This document shows, in pieces, positions 34,705 through 43,805 of a stretch of 64,000 nt of DNA. Position numbers and translations under genes: made by a program. The notes beneath the pieces were generated by a model. It had not been told where the DNA came from and made no database searches. It saw nothing but the letters and a program-made list of their open reading frames with translations. Location: positions 2,046,001-2,110,000 of the forward strand of contig NZ_CP151632.1 in the NCBI RefSeq assembly GCF_040144835.1. The letters run 5' to 3'. This stretch comes from Microbacterium sp. LWS13-1.2 (GTDB lineage: Bacteria; Actinomycetota; Actinomycetes; Actinomycetales; Microbacteriaceae). Positions within the stretch are counted from its first letter, which is position 1. Each line of letters begins with the position of its first letter.

Positions 34705-34965
34705 CCTAGGACGACGCGCGGTCCGCGCTCGCCGGACTGCACTCACGGTCCTCATCGGCTCTTCGGCATCGGGCGAGCGGAGCGCGGGACGCCCGTGATC
34801 CCGATCGCGCTGCCGGACGCTCTGCTCAGCAGGCCCCGCGTCGGCAGGAGGAGCCTCGAGACCGACCGGCGCCGATATTCTCGTCCGCGCCATCGACCCT
34901 GCGCGATTCGAAGCAGCGGCGGAGAAGGTGAGCTACGACGGTCCCATGCGCATACCCTCGCCGCG

Positions 34966-35832
34966 TCAGGAGAGCCGACGGGCGGCGGGGGGCGTGAAGG
35001 TCCTGGGGGCCGATCCGGTCGCCGCGACCATCGAGCCGAGGAGTGCGAGGCGTTCTGCCGACTCTGTGCCGGGCTGCGCGTGGTAGACGACGAGCATGAT
35101 GCCGTCGGTCCCCGCGATGGCGAGCTTCTCGCGTTCGAGCCGGAGCTGCCCGACGGTGGGGTGCTCCAACACGACGGTGGCGCCGGTACGTTCGGCGATG
35201 TCGTGTCGTGCCCACAACTGACGGAATCCAGGACTCGCCAGGGACAGTTCACCGACGAGTTCGACGACGCGAGGGTCATCGATGCTGCGTCCGACGGTTC
35301 TGCGGAACCCGGCGAGCAGGGCGGCGGCGGCTCGTTCCCAGTCCTCGAAGAGGTCCTGCTCCGCCTCGTCGAGGAACACATCCCGGAGACGGTTGCCGCC
35401 CGCCACCAGCCGCGGGGAGACGGCTGCGGCGAGAGGGTTTGCAGCGAGGACGTCCAGGTAGCGGCCTTCAGCGAAGGCGGGGAACGGGAGCTGGTCGATG
35501 AGCTGCGCGGTGCTGGCCGGGAGGGTTTCCCTCCGGGACTTGGGACGTTTCCGGTGTGGGCGTTCGGCGGCGAGGCTGAGGAGATAGGCGTCGTCGTCGA
35601 GCTGGAGGACGCGGGCGATCGCTTCGAGGACCTGGGTGGACGGGTGGCGGTCGCGTCCCTGCTCGAGCCGGAGGTAGTACTCGGCGCTGATGCCGGAGAG
35701 CATCGCGACTTCTTCGCGACGGAGGCCGGGCACGCGCCGGACACCGAGGGCGGGAATGCCGACCTGTTCGGGAGTGACGAGCTCGCGGCGGGCTCGGAGG
35801 TACTCGCCCAGGGTGTTCGGCTCATCGGTCAT
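34966..35832 (-). CDS. XRE-family regulator with MmyB-like ligand-binding domain
   Basis: A 288-residue protein with an N-terminal Cro/CI-type helix-turn-helix (GLRREEVAMLSGISAEYYLR, about residues 34-55) and the MmyB-like ligand domain common in actinobacteria (FAEGRYLDVLAANPLAAAVS; later LWARHDIAERTGATVVLEHP). ATG 35832 matches the conserved MTDEPNTLGEYLRARRE start. It is transcribed away from the SDR gene at 35969 and probably controls it. The intergenic GTGAC-N8-GTCAC near 35876-35893 is a possible operator. Confidence 0.85.
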   Translation of the reverse strand: MTDEPNTLGEYLRARRELVTPEQVGIPALGVRRVPGLRREEVAMLSGISAEYYLRLEQGRDRHPSTQVLEAIARVLQLDDDAYLLSLAAERPHRKRPKSRRETLPASTAQLIDQLPFPAFAEGRYLDVLAANPLAAAVSPRLVAGGNRLRDVFLDEAEQDLFEDWERAAAALLAGFRRTVGRSIDDPRVVELVGELSLASPGFRQLWARHDIAERTGATVVLEHPTVGQLRLEREKLAIAGTDGIMLVVYHAQPGTESAERLALLGSMVAATGSAPRTFTPPAARRLS

Positions 35833-35968
35833 GTCGACCACGGTAATCGCCGGCGTGCAACGGCGGGTATGCCCTGTGACTACCAGTGTCACCAGGGGTC
35901 TGGGTCCTCACGGGTGACGTGGCGAGGATCGTGATGTCGCTTGATACACAGACCACGAAAGGGCTCTC

Positions 35969-36997
35969 ATGTCGCAGGTTCTCGTCACCGGCGGGTCCGG
36001 TTTCATCGCCGGCCACGTCATAACCCACCTCCTGGCGCAGGGGCACACTGTGCGCTCCACGATCCGTTCCCTCCGCAAGGAGAACAGCGTCCGCACGATG
36101 CTCCGTGACGCCGGCGTGACCCGGGACGAGGCTCTGACCTTCGTCGAGGCGGACCTGATGGATGACGCCGGGTGGGCGGACGCGGTCGCTGGGATGGACC
36201 ACGTCATCCACCTCGCCTCCCCCCTCCACACCGGCAAGGTCAAGGACGAGGAAGAGGTCATCGCCCCCGCCCGCGACGGCGCTCTCCGCGTCCTCCGCGC
36301 GGCCCGCGATGCGGGGATCAAGCGCGTCGTGCTGACGTCCGCGTTCCACGCCGTCGGGTTCGGTCACGGCCACATCGATCACGTGTTCACCGAGGACGAC
36401 TGGTCGCCGTTGAACGGTCCCGGCGTCGACGTGTACGGGCGCAGCAAGATCCTCGCCGAGAAGGCGGCCTGGGACTTCATCGCGCAGCCCGGCATGACGA
36501 TGGAGCTGACGACGATCCTGCCTGTCGCGGTGATGGGGCCGGTCATGGGCGAGGACGTCTCCGGTGCGAACCACATCATCCACAACAGCCTGAGTGGTGC
36601 GATGCCGGGCTATCCGAACATGTTCGTCCCCATTGTGGACGTGCGGGACGTCGCCGCGGCGCACGTCGCCGCGATGACCGCGGCTGGTGCGGCCGGTGAG
36701 CGGTTCCTGGTGGGTACCGGCGAGCCGGCGATCGCGATGAAGGAGATCGGCGCGATCCTCAAGGCCGAGCTCGGCGACAAGGCATCGAAGGTCCCGTCCC
36801 GGTCGATCCCGGACGTCGTCGTCCGGCTCACCGCCCTGTTCCGGGACGAGTTCAAGTCCGTTGCCGCGGACCTCGGCTACGTCAAGCGGGTCTCCAACAC
36901 CAAGACTGTCACCGTCCTCGGCATCACCCCGCGGCCTGCCCGCGAGGCGATCGTCACCGCGGGCCGCAGCATGATCGCCCGCGGATTCGCAGGCTGA
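35969..36997 (+). CDS. extended SDR, dihydroflavonol-4-reductase-like
   Basis: A 342-residue NAD(P)-dependent epimerase/reductase with TGGSGFIAGHVITHL at the N-terminus, HLASPLHTGKVKDEEE, the catalytic YGRSKILAEKAAWDF and a fold of the DFR/cinnamyl-aldehyde reductase kind. It probably reduces a carbonyl or aldehyde; the substrate is unknown. It is divergent from the XRE regulator, a common actinobacterial pairing. Confidence 0.85.
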   Translation: MSQVLVTGGSGFIAGHVITHLLAQGHTVRSTIRSLRKENSVRTMLRDAGVTRDEALTFVEADLMDDAGWADAVAGMDHVIHLASPLHTGKVKDEEEVIAPARDGALRVLRAARDAGIKRVVLTSAFHAVGFGHGHIDHVFTEDDWSPLNGPGVDVYGRSKILAEKAAWDFIAQPGMTMELTTILPVAVMGPVMGEDVSGANHIIHNSLSGAMPGYPNMFVPIVDVRDVAAAHVAAMTAAGAAGERFLVGTGEPAIAMKEIGAILKAELGDKASKVPSRSIPDVVVRLTALFRDEFKSVAADLGYVKRVSNTKTVTVLGITPRPAREAIVTAGRSMIARGFAG

Positions 36998-37034
36998 CAT
37001 TCCCCACCTACATGCATCGTCGGGAGACATCACC

Positions 37035-37079
37035 ATGACCATCGCGCTCACCGCCGGCGCCAATAGAAGCCGACGCTGA
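37035..37079 (+). pseudogene. first codons of a truncated SDR gene
   Basis: GGGAG is followed by an ATG reading MTIALTAGANRSRR and a stop. MTIALxTGANRGIG is the standard start of a classical SDR often paired with the gene upstream, so the rest of the gene has been lost. Confidence 0.45.
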
Positions 37080-37775
37080 ACGCCACGATCTTGGCGGCCG
37101 GTTCCGACCTCGAGGGCTTAGGGCTGCGGAGGCTCACCCGCGGATGCGCTGTCATCGCGCGGACGCGCGCTCGCCCGAACTACAACGGGCCTTTGGCTCG
37201 CGGGCCGACCCGGCCCCTCGCTGCTCTACCTCCCGCCGCCGCCGCCGGAGGTTGCTGCTGCACCCGTCTCTGTGGTGCGCGCGTCGGTGCTCGCTGCTGA
37301 GCTGATCGGAATTGGTGCGCCACCGCCACCTCGAGCACTCGACCGCGCAGACGGGTGCCGACGTTGCGACTGAGCTCGAGCCGCTCGACGAGCTGCCTGC
37401 ACCAGTGGCCGGATGGCGCATGGAAGCCGCAACGTCGGGAAGCGGGAGATCTTCGTCGACGGCGACCGCCTCGCGGTCCGCCTCCTGAACTCGCGGACGC
37501 GAGCCAAGGAGTAGAACGGCATCGACCCGACGGGCGCCTCGTTCGAGCTCGCAGAACACGCGATCCACCGGGTGGCCGAGCTCCGCTTCGTCGAGATGAT
37601 GAACCATCACGACTCCGCGGAGGTCGCCCCTCAGCTGCGCGGCCTGAGCCGACTCCGTGAAGAAGCGGACGCTGGGCCAGCCACGATCCGGAACACCCCC
37701 CTTGCATTCCTGACCGCTCTCATAGCCCGCGAGAACCACCAGCCCCGAGCCTCCGCCGCGCCCGGCGAGCCGGAG
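37080..37775. other. no recognisable gene (decayed DNA)
   Basis: Both strands are broken into short frames without family resemblance. One stretch near 37415-37515 reads NVGKREIFVDGDRLAVRLLN, and another near 37560-37640 reads RVAELRFVEMMNHHD; both look protein-like but I cannot assign them. Probably the residue of a deletion. Confidence 0.5.
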
Positions 37776-40019
37776 TCAGCCGGCGGCAGTGGGCTCGGCC
37801 GCGATCGCGAAGTTGTCGCGGAACAGATTGTCGGGGTCGACCCGCGACTTGATAGCGCGGAGGCGCTCAAGAGTTGCGGGCGGATATGCCTCGCCGATGC
37901 GCTCTGGGCGCAGCGAGGTCTCGAAGCTCAGGTAAAGTCCTCGCGAGTGCTTCGCGATGTCGCGCCACGCCGCCTCCAGCCGCGCCTCGTTCGCGCCGAC
38001 GGTCGCGATCGAGAAGGCCGCTGAACGATGTGCGTAGGCGGTGGCGTCGTCGGGCACGTCGGCGACCGCGCCGCCCAGCGCACGCACGGAGAAGAAGTGC
38101 GTGGCGCCGCTGTCGAGTACGTGCGCCATAGAGGCGGCGAGCTCCGGGGTGATCGTGTCGACGAGAGCGGAGCGCGACACAGGCTCGCCCGCACCCTGCT
38201 GCGGACCGGACTCGGCGTTCGCCATCACCTGCGCGTAGGTCGTCAGCTGCACGGACTGCTGCATGAGCGGCCCGAGCTGCGCGAACGGCTGGAGCCGCTC
38301 AATGACCGTGTCGGGGTCGTCGGAGTCGACCATCGCGATCACGATGGCCGTGGGCGGCTGTCCGGGCCGGCCGCCCGACATGATGAGGAAGCTGGTGAGA
38401 TCGCGAGGCGACGCCTGCACCGCAGCACCCCAGCCCTCGAGGAATGCGGCCGGGTCGTTCGGCTGGATGACGAGTTGCGCCCAGCCGACCTCGCCCACCT
38501 CGTCGACCTCGAACTCGAAGGCGGTTGCGATGCCCATGTTGGCGCCCGCGCCGCGCACCGCCCAGAACAGGTCAGGGTCGTTCTCGGCGTCGACGTGCAC
38601 GACCGATCCGTCGGCCAGCACCATCTCGACGGCGCGCACGTGGTCGATCGTGAGCCCATGCTCGCGCGCGAGCCAGCCGATGCCCCCGGCCGTCGCAAGC
38701 CCGCCCACCCCGACGCCGCCGTAGTCTCCCGAGCTGAGCGCCCAGCCGTGCTCGCCCAGCGCGGCCGCGACATCCGCCCAGCGCGCGCCGGCGCCGATGC
38801 GTACCAGGCGCCGCCCGGCGTCGAGCACCTCGATCATGTTCAAACGCCGCAGGTCGATCACGATGCCGCCGTCGTTTGTGCTGCGCCCGGAGATCCCGTG
38901 ACCGCCGCTTCGCACCGACAGGGCGACATCGGGATGCTGCCGCGCGAACGCCACGGCGCGCGACACCTGCTCGGCGTCGGCGGGCTGGACCACGATGCCC
39001 GGGCTGCCGCCGCGCATGTAGGTGTTCGCGACATCCGGGTATTCGAAGTCGCCCGGTTCGATCGCGTGCACGCCCGCGGGCGCGGCGTCGTAGTCGATGC
39101 CGGCTCTGCGGCGAGAGAGTGCCGCGACCGACCTCGCCGGCGCCGGTGCGCTGCCGCTTCGGGTGCGCTCGCGCTCGACCAGCTCGCGTACCGCGGGGGC
39201 GACCTCCGCTCCGAAGCGCTGCAGGCTGCGCGGGTCGTCGGCCATCGCGATGAACGCCGACACGCCGTCGGCGAGCGCGTACCCGGCGAGCTCCTCAGCC
39301 CAGGCCCGGGAGTCCTTCGGTGAGGGTCCGATGTTGAGCAGCCGGCGGATCGCCCGCGGGTCGCGTCCGGCTTCCTCGGCCGCCTCATCGATCCGGACGT
39401 TACCGCGCGCGTAGTCACCCGGCTCCAACCAGGGCAGCGACGGCAGCCACCCGTCGGCCGCGCGACCGAGCAGCGCGAGCATCCGCGGCTTTCGTGCCCC
39501 GACCCAGATCGGGATTTCGTGGGCGGGCCGGGGACCCCGCTGGGCGCCGCGTACCGAGTGCACCGTCCCGTCGACGAACACGCCACCGCGACGGGTGATA
39601 TCCCAGCGTCCCCGGATGATTTCGATGGCCTCCTCAAGGGCGGTCACAGCCTGCCCAGGGGTGAGTTTCGGGGGACCCATCGCCTCAATCGCGTCCCAGA
39701 ACCCGCCGGCGCCGAGGCCGAGGTCCAGGCGCCCGCCCGACAGGAGGTCGAGACTCGCTGCTGCGCCTGCGAGCACCGCAGGCGGCCGCAGCGGCACGTT
39801 CAGCACGTTTGGGGCGATGCGCACCCTCTCGGTGGCGGCCGCGACGAAGGCCATAAGCGTCCATGTGTCGAGGAATGACGGCTGGTAGGGGTGGTCCTGA
39901 AAAGTGACGAGGTCGAGACCAGACGCCTCCGCCAACTGAGCCAGCGCAACGGGGACGTGCGGGTCAGCGGCGGTGGGGGTGATGAAGGCTCCGAAGAGGA
40001 GCTCGTGTCCGTAATCCAT
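37776..40019 (-). CDS. fusion of LLM flavin monooxygenase and FAD-linked (BBE-type) oxidase
   Basis: A 747-residue two-domain flavoprotein. Residues 1-290 are a luciferase-like FMN/F420 monooxygenase (TFQDHPYQPSFLDTWTLMAF; LDLLSGGRLDLGLGAGGFWD; EIPIWVGARKPRML). Residues 330-747 are a berberine-bridge-like FAD oxidase: VRSGGHGISGRS carries the histidine for covalent FAD, GGLATAGGIGWLAREHGLTI follows, and VDPDNLFRDNFAI closes it. The second covalent cysteine site reads SGDYGGVG, so FAD is probably held by histidine alone. The AzoR-type reductase upstream may supply reduced flavin. The substrate is unknown. Confidence 0.87.
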   Translation of the reverse strand: MDYGHELLFGAFITPTAADPHVPVALAQLAEASGLDLVTFQDHPYQPSFLDTWTLMAFVAAATERVRIAPNVLNVPLRPPAVLAGAAASLDLLSGGRLDLGLGAGGFWDAIEAMGPPKLTPGQAVTALEEAIEIIRGRWDITRRGGVFVDGTVHSVRGAQRGPRPAHEIPIWVGARKPRMLALLGRAADGWLPSLPWLEPGDYARGNVRIDEAAEEAGRDPRAIRRLLNIGPSPKDSRAWAEELAGYALADGVSAFIAMADDPRSLQRFGAEVAPAVRELVERERTRSGSAPAPARSVAALSRRRAGIDYDAAPAGVHAIEPGDFEYPDVANTYMRGGSPGIVVQPADAEQVSRAVAFARQHPDVALSVRSGGHGISGRSTNDGGIVIDLRRLNMIEVLDAGRRLVRIGAGARWADVAAALGEHGWALSSGDYGGVGVGGLATAGGIGWLAREHGLTIDHVRAVEMVLADGSVVHVDAENDPDLFWAVRGAGANMGIATAFEFEVDEVGEVGWAQLVIQPNDPAAFLEGWGAAVQASPRDLTSFLIMSGGRPGQPPTAIVIAMVDSDDPDTVIERLQPFAQLGPLMQQSVQLTTYAQVMANAESGPQQGAGEPVSRSALVDTITPELAASMAHVLDSGATHFFSVRALGGAVADVPDDATAYAHRSAAFSIATVGANEARLEAAWRDIAKHSRGLYLSFETSLRPERIGEAYPPATLERLRAIKSRVDPDNLFRDNFAIAAEPTAAG

Positions 40020-40073
40020 GTGCGGTCCTCTCAGGCAGACGCTCGCGATGGCAGCAGCCGCGCGGGCGACCAG

Positions 40074-40730
40074 TCAAGCGACCTGTCCGTGACGGAGGGC
40101 GGCCAGCTCCTGGCCATACGCCCGGGCGGCGGTCTCGGCCGCCTGCTTGAGCTCCCGCGCGGTGTCGGCGAAGTCATCGAGCGCCGGGTTCACGCCCACC
40201 AGGGTGAACGGCCGCAGCACGACGCGCAGGTCGAGGCCCCAGACATCTTCCAGCACGCGGCGTAGCCATCCGGTCGAGTGGTCCCAGCCGTCTTTGGGCG
40301 TGCCGGGTGCGTAGTTGCCACCGAGGACGGTGACGAGCGTCGCAGGTTTGCCGAGCAGCGTCGTGCCGCTGGGGCCGATTCGCGAGTCGGTATAGGCGAG
40401 GTCGAACCAGGATTTGAAATGCTGTGAGATTCCGTAGTTGTAGAGCGGCACGGCAAACAGCAGCGCGTCGGCGCCGATGAGCTCGTCGGCGACGGCGGTC
40501 GCGAGGACGCGCGCCTCGATCTGTGCGGAAGTGAGCTGCGCGTCGGCGATGAAGCCGCCGGCGACCGCATCCGCCCAAGCCGTTGCGGGCACTGGATCAG
40601 TGGCCAGATCGCGGCGAGTCACGGTGGAGTCCGGGTGCGATGCCGCCCATTCGGCTTCGACGAGGTCGGCGAGAGCACGGCTCGCGGACGTCGTTGGGAA
40701 AATGCTGGCATCCAGGCGGAAGAGGGACAT
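40074..40730 (-). CDS. azoR: FMN-dependent NADH-azoreductase / NAD(P)H oxidoreductase
   Basis: A 218-residue flavodoxin-fold protein of the AcpD/AzoR family: N-terminal FRLDASIFPTTSASRALAD, VPLYNYGISQHFKSWFDLAY and the LGGNYAPGTPKDGWDHSTGW loop. It reduces quinones, azo dyes or free flavin with NAD(P)H. It is 54 bp upstream of the flavin fusion gene in the same direction and divergent from the HxlR gene, which likely regulates both in response to electrophiles. Confidence 0.85.
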   Translation of the reverse strand: MSLFRLDASIFPTTSASRALADLVEAEWAASHPDSTVTRRDLATDPVPATAWADAVAGGFIADAQLTSAQIEARVLATAVADELIGADALLFAVPLYNYGISQHFKSWFDLAYTDSRIGPSGTTLLGKPATLVTVLGGNYAPGTPKDGWDHSTGWLRRVLEDVWGLDLRVVLRPFTLVGVNPALDDFADTARELKQAAETAARAYGQELAALRHGQVA

Positions 40731-40781
40731 GAGAAACCTCTCGGTTTTCGTAGGGACTACTATTTCCTTAGCGGATACAGA

Positions 40782-40796
40782 TACCGTAGCACGGTA
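40782..40796. promoter_or_regulatory. HxlR operator candidate
   Basis: TACCGT-AGC-ACGGTA, a perfect 6-bp inverted repeat 10 bp before the hxlR start and 51 bp before azoR. It is typical of short palindromes bound by HxlR-type redox or electrophile sensors. Confidence 0.6.
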
Positions 40797-40806
40797 CTAT
40801 GGCCGC

Positions 40807-41139
40807 ATGCGCGATGTCGATGAACAGTCGCATGTCTGCGACGCAGCCGTAACACTGGCCTTCAGCGTGCTCGGCAAGCGTTGGAACGGCATGATCATCT
40901 CCGCGCTGGGAGGGGGCCCGTCGACCTTCGTCTCCCTGCGCCGCGGCGTCTCGGGCATCAGCGACACCGTGCTGTCAGATCGACTGGCCGAACTCGCCAA
41001 GGCCGCGCTCGTGACTCGCACGGTTACCGCCGGCCCCCCCGTCACAGTCTCATACGCGCTCACCGAGAGTGGCGAAGGGCTGCTGCCGATCCTCGAACAA
41101 CTCGGATCCTGGGCGGCCGCCAACCTAGAACGGCGCTGA
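40807..41139 (+). CDS. HxlR-family transcriptional regulator
   Basis: A 110-residue winged-helix protein. It has the family's N-terminal cysteine (SHVCDAAVTLAFSVLGKRWN), the WNGMII helix, ISDTVLSDRLAELAKAALV and the wing YALTESGEGLLPIL. Cys near the N-terminus suggests redox or quinone sensing as in YodB/QorR. ATG 40807 fits the family start. Divergent from azoR. Confidence 0.87.
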   Translation: MRDVDEQSHVCDAAVTLAFSVLGKRWNGMIISALGGGPSTFVSLRRGVSGISDTVLSDRLAELAKAALVTRTVTAGPPVTVSYALTESGEGLLPILEQLGSWAAANLERR

Positions 41140-41596
41140 CGCCGATGGCGACGGGCCGGTGGGATGCGAAACGCCGCGCCGCGCCGTCTCGCGCAGCGGC
41201 GAGACCGTGCTGACAGACCGCACCCGTCATCGAAGACGGCCCGGGCGGCTCGAACAGCCCTCGATGCGAACGTCGGCAGTTGACGTGGGGCGGCATTTCG
41301 TACACGATTTCCGCGCCGCTCGGATTCCGGCCAGATTGCGCACCCGACACTGGCTCCGTCGGGTGACGAAGGACTGGGCGCTCGAGCATCTGCAGCTCGC
41401 GTACGCGTCGACGATTTCACGGCGTTCAGGGAGGCGGTGGATGCCTCGTCCGTTGGTCCGGATGCGGATACGGTTGGCCTCTCTATGTCGGCCCCACCCG
41501 GGGTCGGCTCACACGTCGAGCCGCGGGCGAGTGGAACGGGCCGGACGACGTGGCAGCGGTGGCGGCGGTAGCAGGATCGGCGTCGCCGTCGGAACT
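41140..41596. other. no recognisable gene
   Basis: A 457-bp stretch between convergent genes. One plus-strand frame near 41405-41510 reads DDFTAFREAVDASSVGPDAD, with gene-like codon use but no family I know and no start. Otherwise nothing. Confidence 0.45.
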
Positions 41597-42424
41597 TCAT
41601 GCGGAAGCGCTGCGGGGCGTCCTGCGGCGCGTGGGGTCGGTGATTCTGTGCATGAGCTCGGCGGTTCGACGCCGGCTCAACACGCGACCGATGTTGGCGC
41701 TGAGCTTGTTGGAAGTGCCGTCGATCACGCTGGGGCCGGGGTATCGTCGCTGGAGATGAGCCAGCGCGGTCAGCACGACATCATCGGCGGCGCGCATTCG
41801 CGCTCGGGAGGTGGCGTCATCCGTGCCGACTACAGTGTTGAACTCGGTTTCCGTCGCACCGGGGGAGAGCGCGAAGACCGTGACGCCGGATGCGCGGGTC
41901 TCGGCCCAGAGCGATTCCGTGAAGCTCAGGATGAATGCTTTTGCAGCACCGTACACGGCCATCCGCGGGGTCGGCACGTACGCAGACATGCTGGCGACGT
42001 TGATGAGAAACCCCTCCCCCTCGGCAACCATTCCGGGCAGGAAGGCCCCACTGATCTGCACCGGTGCGCTGATGTCGACGGCGATCTCCCGAGCGAACAG
42101 ATCCGCATCCTCATCGACGAAGTCGCCGAATGATCCGAAGCCGGCGTTGTTGATGATGCCCGTGACGCGGAGGCCGGCTGCAGCGGTTGCGGCCGACAGA
42201 TCCGCGCCTGCGGACGACGAGCCGAGATCTTGGCTGATCACGGTGGCGGTCACCCCGTGGCTGCGCTCCAGCTCCGTGGCGAGCGCCTCGAGGCGAGCAC
42301 GGCGCCGCGCGACCAGCACGAGATCGGATCCGCGAGCAGCCAGCGCTCGAGCGAATGATTCGCCAATACCAGAAGAAGCTCCGGTGATCAGGATGGTCTG
42401 GCGGCGATAGTCGATTGCAGGCAC
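41597..42424 (-). CDS. SDR family oxidoreductase
   Basis: A 275-residue SDR of the DltE/YqjQ-like group: ILITGASSGIGESFARALAA, IINNAGFGSFGDFVDED, INVASMSAYVPTPRMAVYGA with YGAAK as the active site, and LSPGATETEFN. The C-terminal 40 residues are basic, and may be membrane-peripheral. It is divergent from a TetR gene across 99 bp, which is likely its regulator. Confidence 0.85.
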   Translation of the reverse strand: MPAIDYRRQTILITGASSGIGESFARALAARGSDLVLVARRRARLEALATELERSHGVTATVISQDLGSSSAGADLSAATAAAGLRVTGIINNAGFGSFGDFVDEDADLFAREIAVDISAPVQISGAFLPGMVAEGEGFLINVASMSAYVPTPRMAVYGAAKAFILSFTESLWAETRASGVTVFALSPGATETEFNTVVGTDDATSRARMRAADDVVLTALAHLQRRYPGPSVIDGTSNKLSANIGRVLSRRRTAELMHRITDPTRRRTPRSASA

Positions 42425-42481
42425 GAGGTTCTTCCAGACGCAGGGGGCGAGTGCTACGAACAGGTGTGAGCGTATGTCCGT

Positions 42482-42498
42482 CTGTCACTGAGTGTCAG
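42482..42498. promoter_or_regulatory. TetR operator candidate
   Basis: CTGTCAC-TGA-GTGTCAG, an inverted repeat with one mismatch in seven, 26 bp before the TetR start and 58 bp from the divergent SDR. Confidence 0.5.
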
Positions 42499-42523
42499 TC
42501 TGGCAGTAGGGTAAGATTTCTCC

Positions 42524-43117
42524 ATGGGCACCCCGACGAGCTTGTGGCAACGATCTCGCGAGGCGGTGTATGCGGAGATCGCGAGCGTGGCGATGCGGCT
42601 GTTCCTCGAGCAAGGCTTCGAGCAGACGACCATCGACGAGATCGCATCGACCGCGGGCATCTCGCGACGGTCGTTCTTTCGGTACTTCGGCACGAAGGAG
42701 GACATCGTGCTGGGCCATCTGGCCGGCCGGGGGGAGCTCGTGAGGGACGAGCTCGATCAGGTGCCTCTCAACGTCGGCCCGTGGGAGGCGCTGCGCGAGG
42801 CGCTCGACAAGGTCAATGCGCTCGAGGTGGAACCTGGAGTCACGCTGAGGCTCGCGAAGATGATGTACGAGACGCCATCGCTGCGCTCGCGGAGCATCGA
42901 GAAGCACCTGCACTGGCAGTCGCTGCTGATCCCCGACATCCGACGTCGCATGGCGATCGCGGAGGACGATGTGTCGAACCCGGCGCCGGGCGCCATCCTA
43001 GCCAGCGTCATCGCGTGCCTCGATGTCGCAGGCGAGGCGTGGGTCCTCAGCGGTGGCGCGGAAGACCTCGCTACCCTCTACGACCGGGCGGTCTGTGCGG
43101 TGCGCGAGAAGTCCTGA
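42524..43117 (+). CDS. TetR-family transcriptional regulator
   Basis: A 197-residue regulator with a clear N-terminal domain (AMRLFLEQGFEQTTIDEIAS; GISRRSFFRYFGTKEDIVLG) and a helical ligand domain (RSIEKHLHWQSLLIPDIRRR) like those of actinobacterial AcyR/MftR-type TetRs. It converges on the TetR at 43143 with 25 bp between stops. Confidence 0.87.
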   Translation: MGTPTSLWQRSREAVYAEIASVAMRLFLEQGFEQTTIDEIASTAGISRRSFFRYFGTKEDIVLGHLAGRGELVRDELDQVPLNVGPWEALREALDKVNALEVEPGVTLRLAKMMYETPSLRSRSIEKHLHWQSLLIPDIRRRMAIAEDDVSNPAPGAILASVIACLDVAGEAWVLSGGAEDLATLYDRAVCAVREKS

Positions 43118-43142
43118 TCCCGGTAAGGCGGCGGACGCGTCT

Positions 43143-43703
43143 CTAGTCGCCTTCCGCCGCGTGTCTGCGAATGAGCTCGAGTGCCCTCCGGCTGAAATCG
43201 CCGACGTCCGAATGGACCTCGATGAGGTGCACCAGCGCAAGCCCGATCAGCTCGGCGACAAGAGCGGGCGGATCCTCGAAGCCGGCGAAGGCGAGCAGCT
43301 GAGCCGGCCGGGTGAGCAGATCCTCGGCGACGCGCCGAAGCTCAGGGTCACGGCCTGCCGCGATCAGCATCTCCAGGACGGCGGTGAACGCCGCGCGATG
43401 CTCGGCGAGCACGCGCGCCCACTGCTCGGTCACCGCATTCAAAGGCTCCGTGCTCGACTGCGCTTTCGCCAGTGCGCCCTCGAAGCCTGACCCGATCTCG
43501 TCCGCCGCCCATTCGAAGGTCGTCCGGCGCAGGTCATCGATCCCCGCGAAGTGATAAGTGGTGGAGGCGAGCGACACTCCTGCCTCGGCCGCCACGGCAC
43601 GGTGAGTCAGGGCGCCCGCGCCTTCGCGCGCGACGATCGCCATCGCCGCCGCCAGGATCACCTGACGCCGCACTTCCCCTCTGCCCGAGCCTGAGCCGGC
43701 CAT
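43143..43703 (-). CDS. TetR-family transcriptional regulator
   Basis: A 186-residue TetR protein: VRRQVILAAAMAIVAREGAG, LTHRAVAAEAGVSLASTTYH, then a TetR C-terminal helix bundle. ATG 43703 has AAGGAGG five bases upstream; a longer frame from 43727 is less likely. It is divergent from the lipocalin-like gene at 43806 across two strong palindromes. Confidence 0.88.
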   Translation of the reverse strand: MAGSGSGRGEVRRQVILAAAMAIVAREGAGALTHRAVAAEAGVSLASTTYHFAGIDDLRRTTFEWAADEIGSGFEGALAKAQSSTEPLNAVTEQWARVLAEHRAAFTAVLEMLIAAGRDPELRRVAEDLLTRPAQLLAFAGFEDPPALVAELIGLALVHLIEVHSDVGDFSRRALELIRRHAAEGD

Positions 43704-43720
43704 GGATCCTCCTTGCCAAC

Positions 43721-43760
43721 TGTACAAAAGTACCGTACGTTATAACGGTACAAATGTACC
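43721..43760. promoter_or_regulatory. double TetR operator
   Basis: TGTACAAAAGTACC (43721-43734) and GGTACAAATGTACC (43747-43760; perfect 6-bp arms) face each other in a 40-bp block. TACCGT...ACGGTA forms a further symmetric pair between them. It lies between the TetR and the lipocalin-like gene and should repress both. Confidence 0.7.
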
Positions 43761-43805
43761 GCTATAGTTCCTCGGTACGCCAGCCGAAAAGGGGAGGTCC
43801 CTGAG

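Noticed and set aside
37152..37739. Minus-strand open frame of 195 codons in the gap before the flavin fusion gene
   Set aside because: The composition is Arg/Ser-rich, it has no family resemblance and no ribosome-binding site; better treated as decayed DNA.
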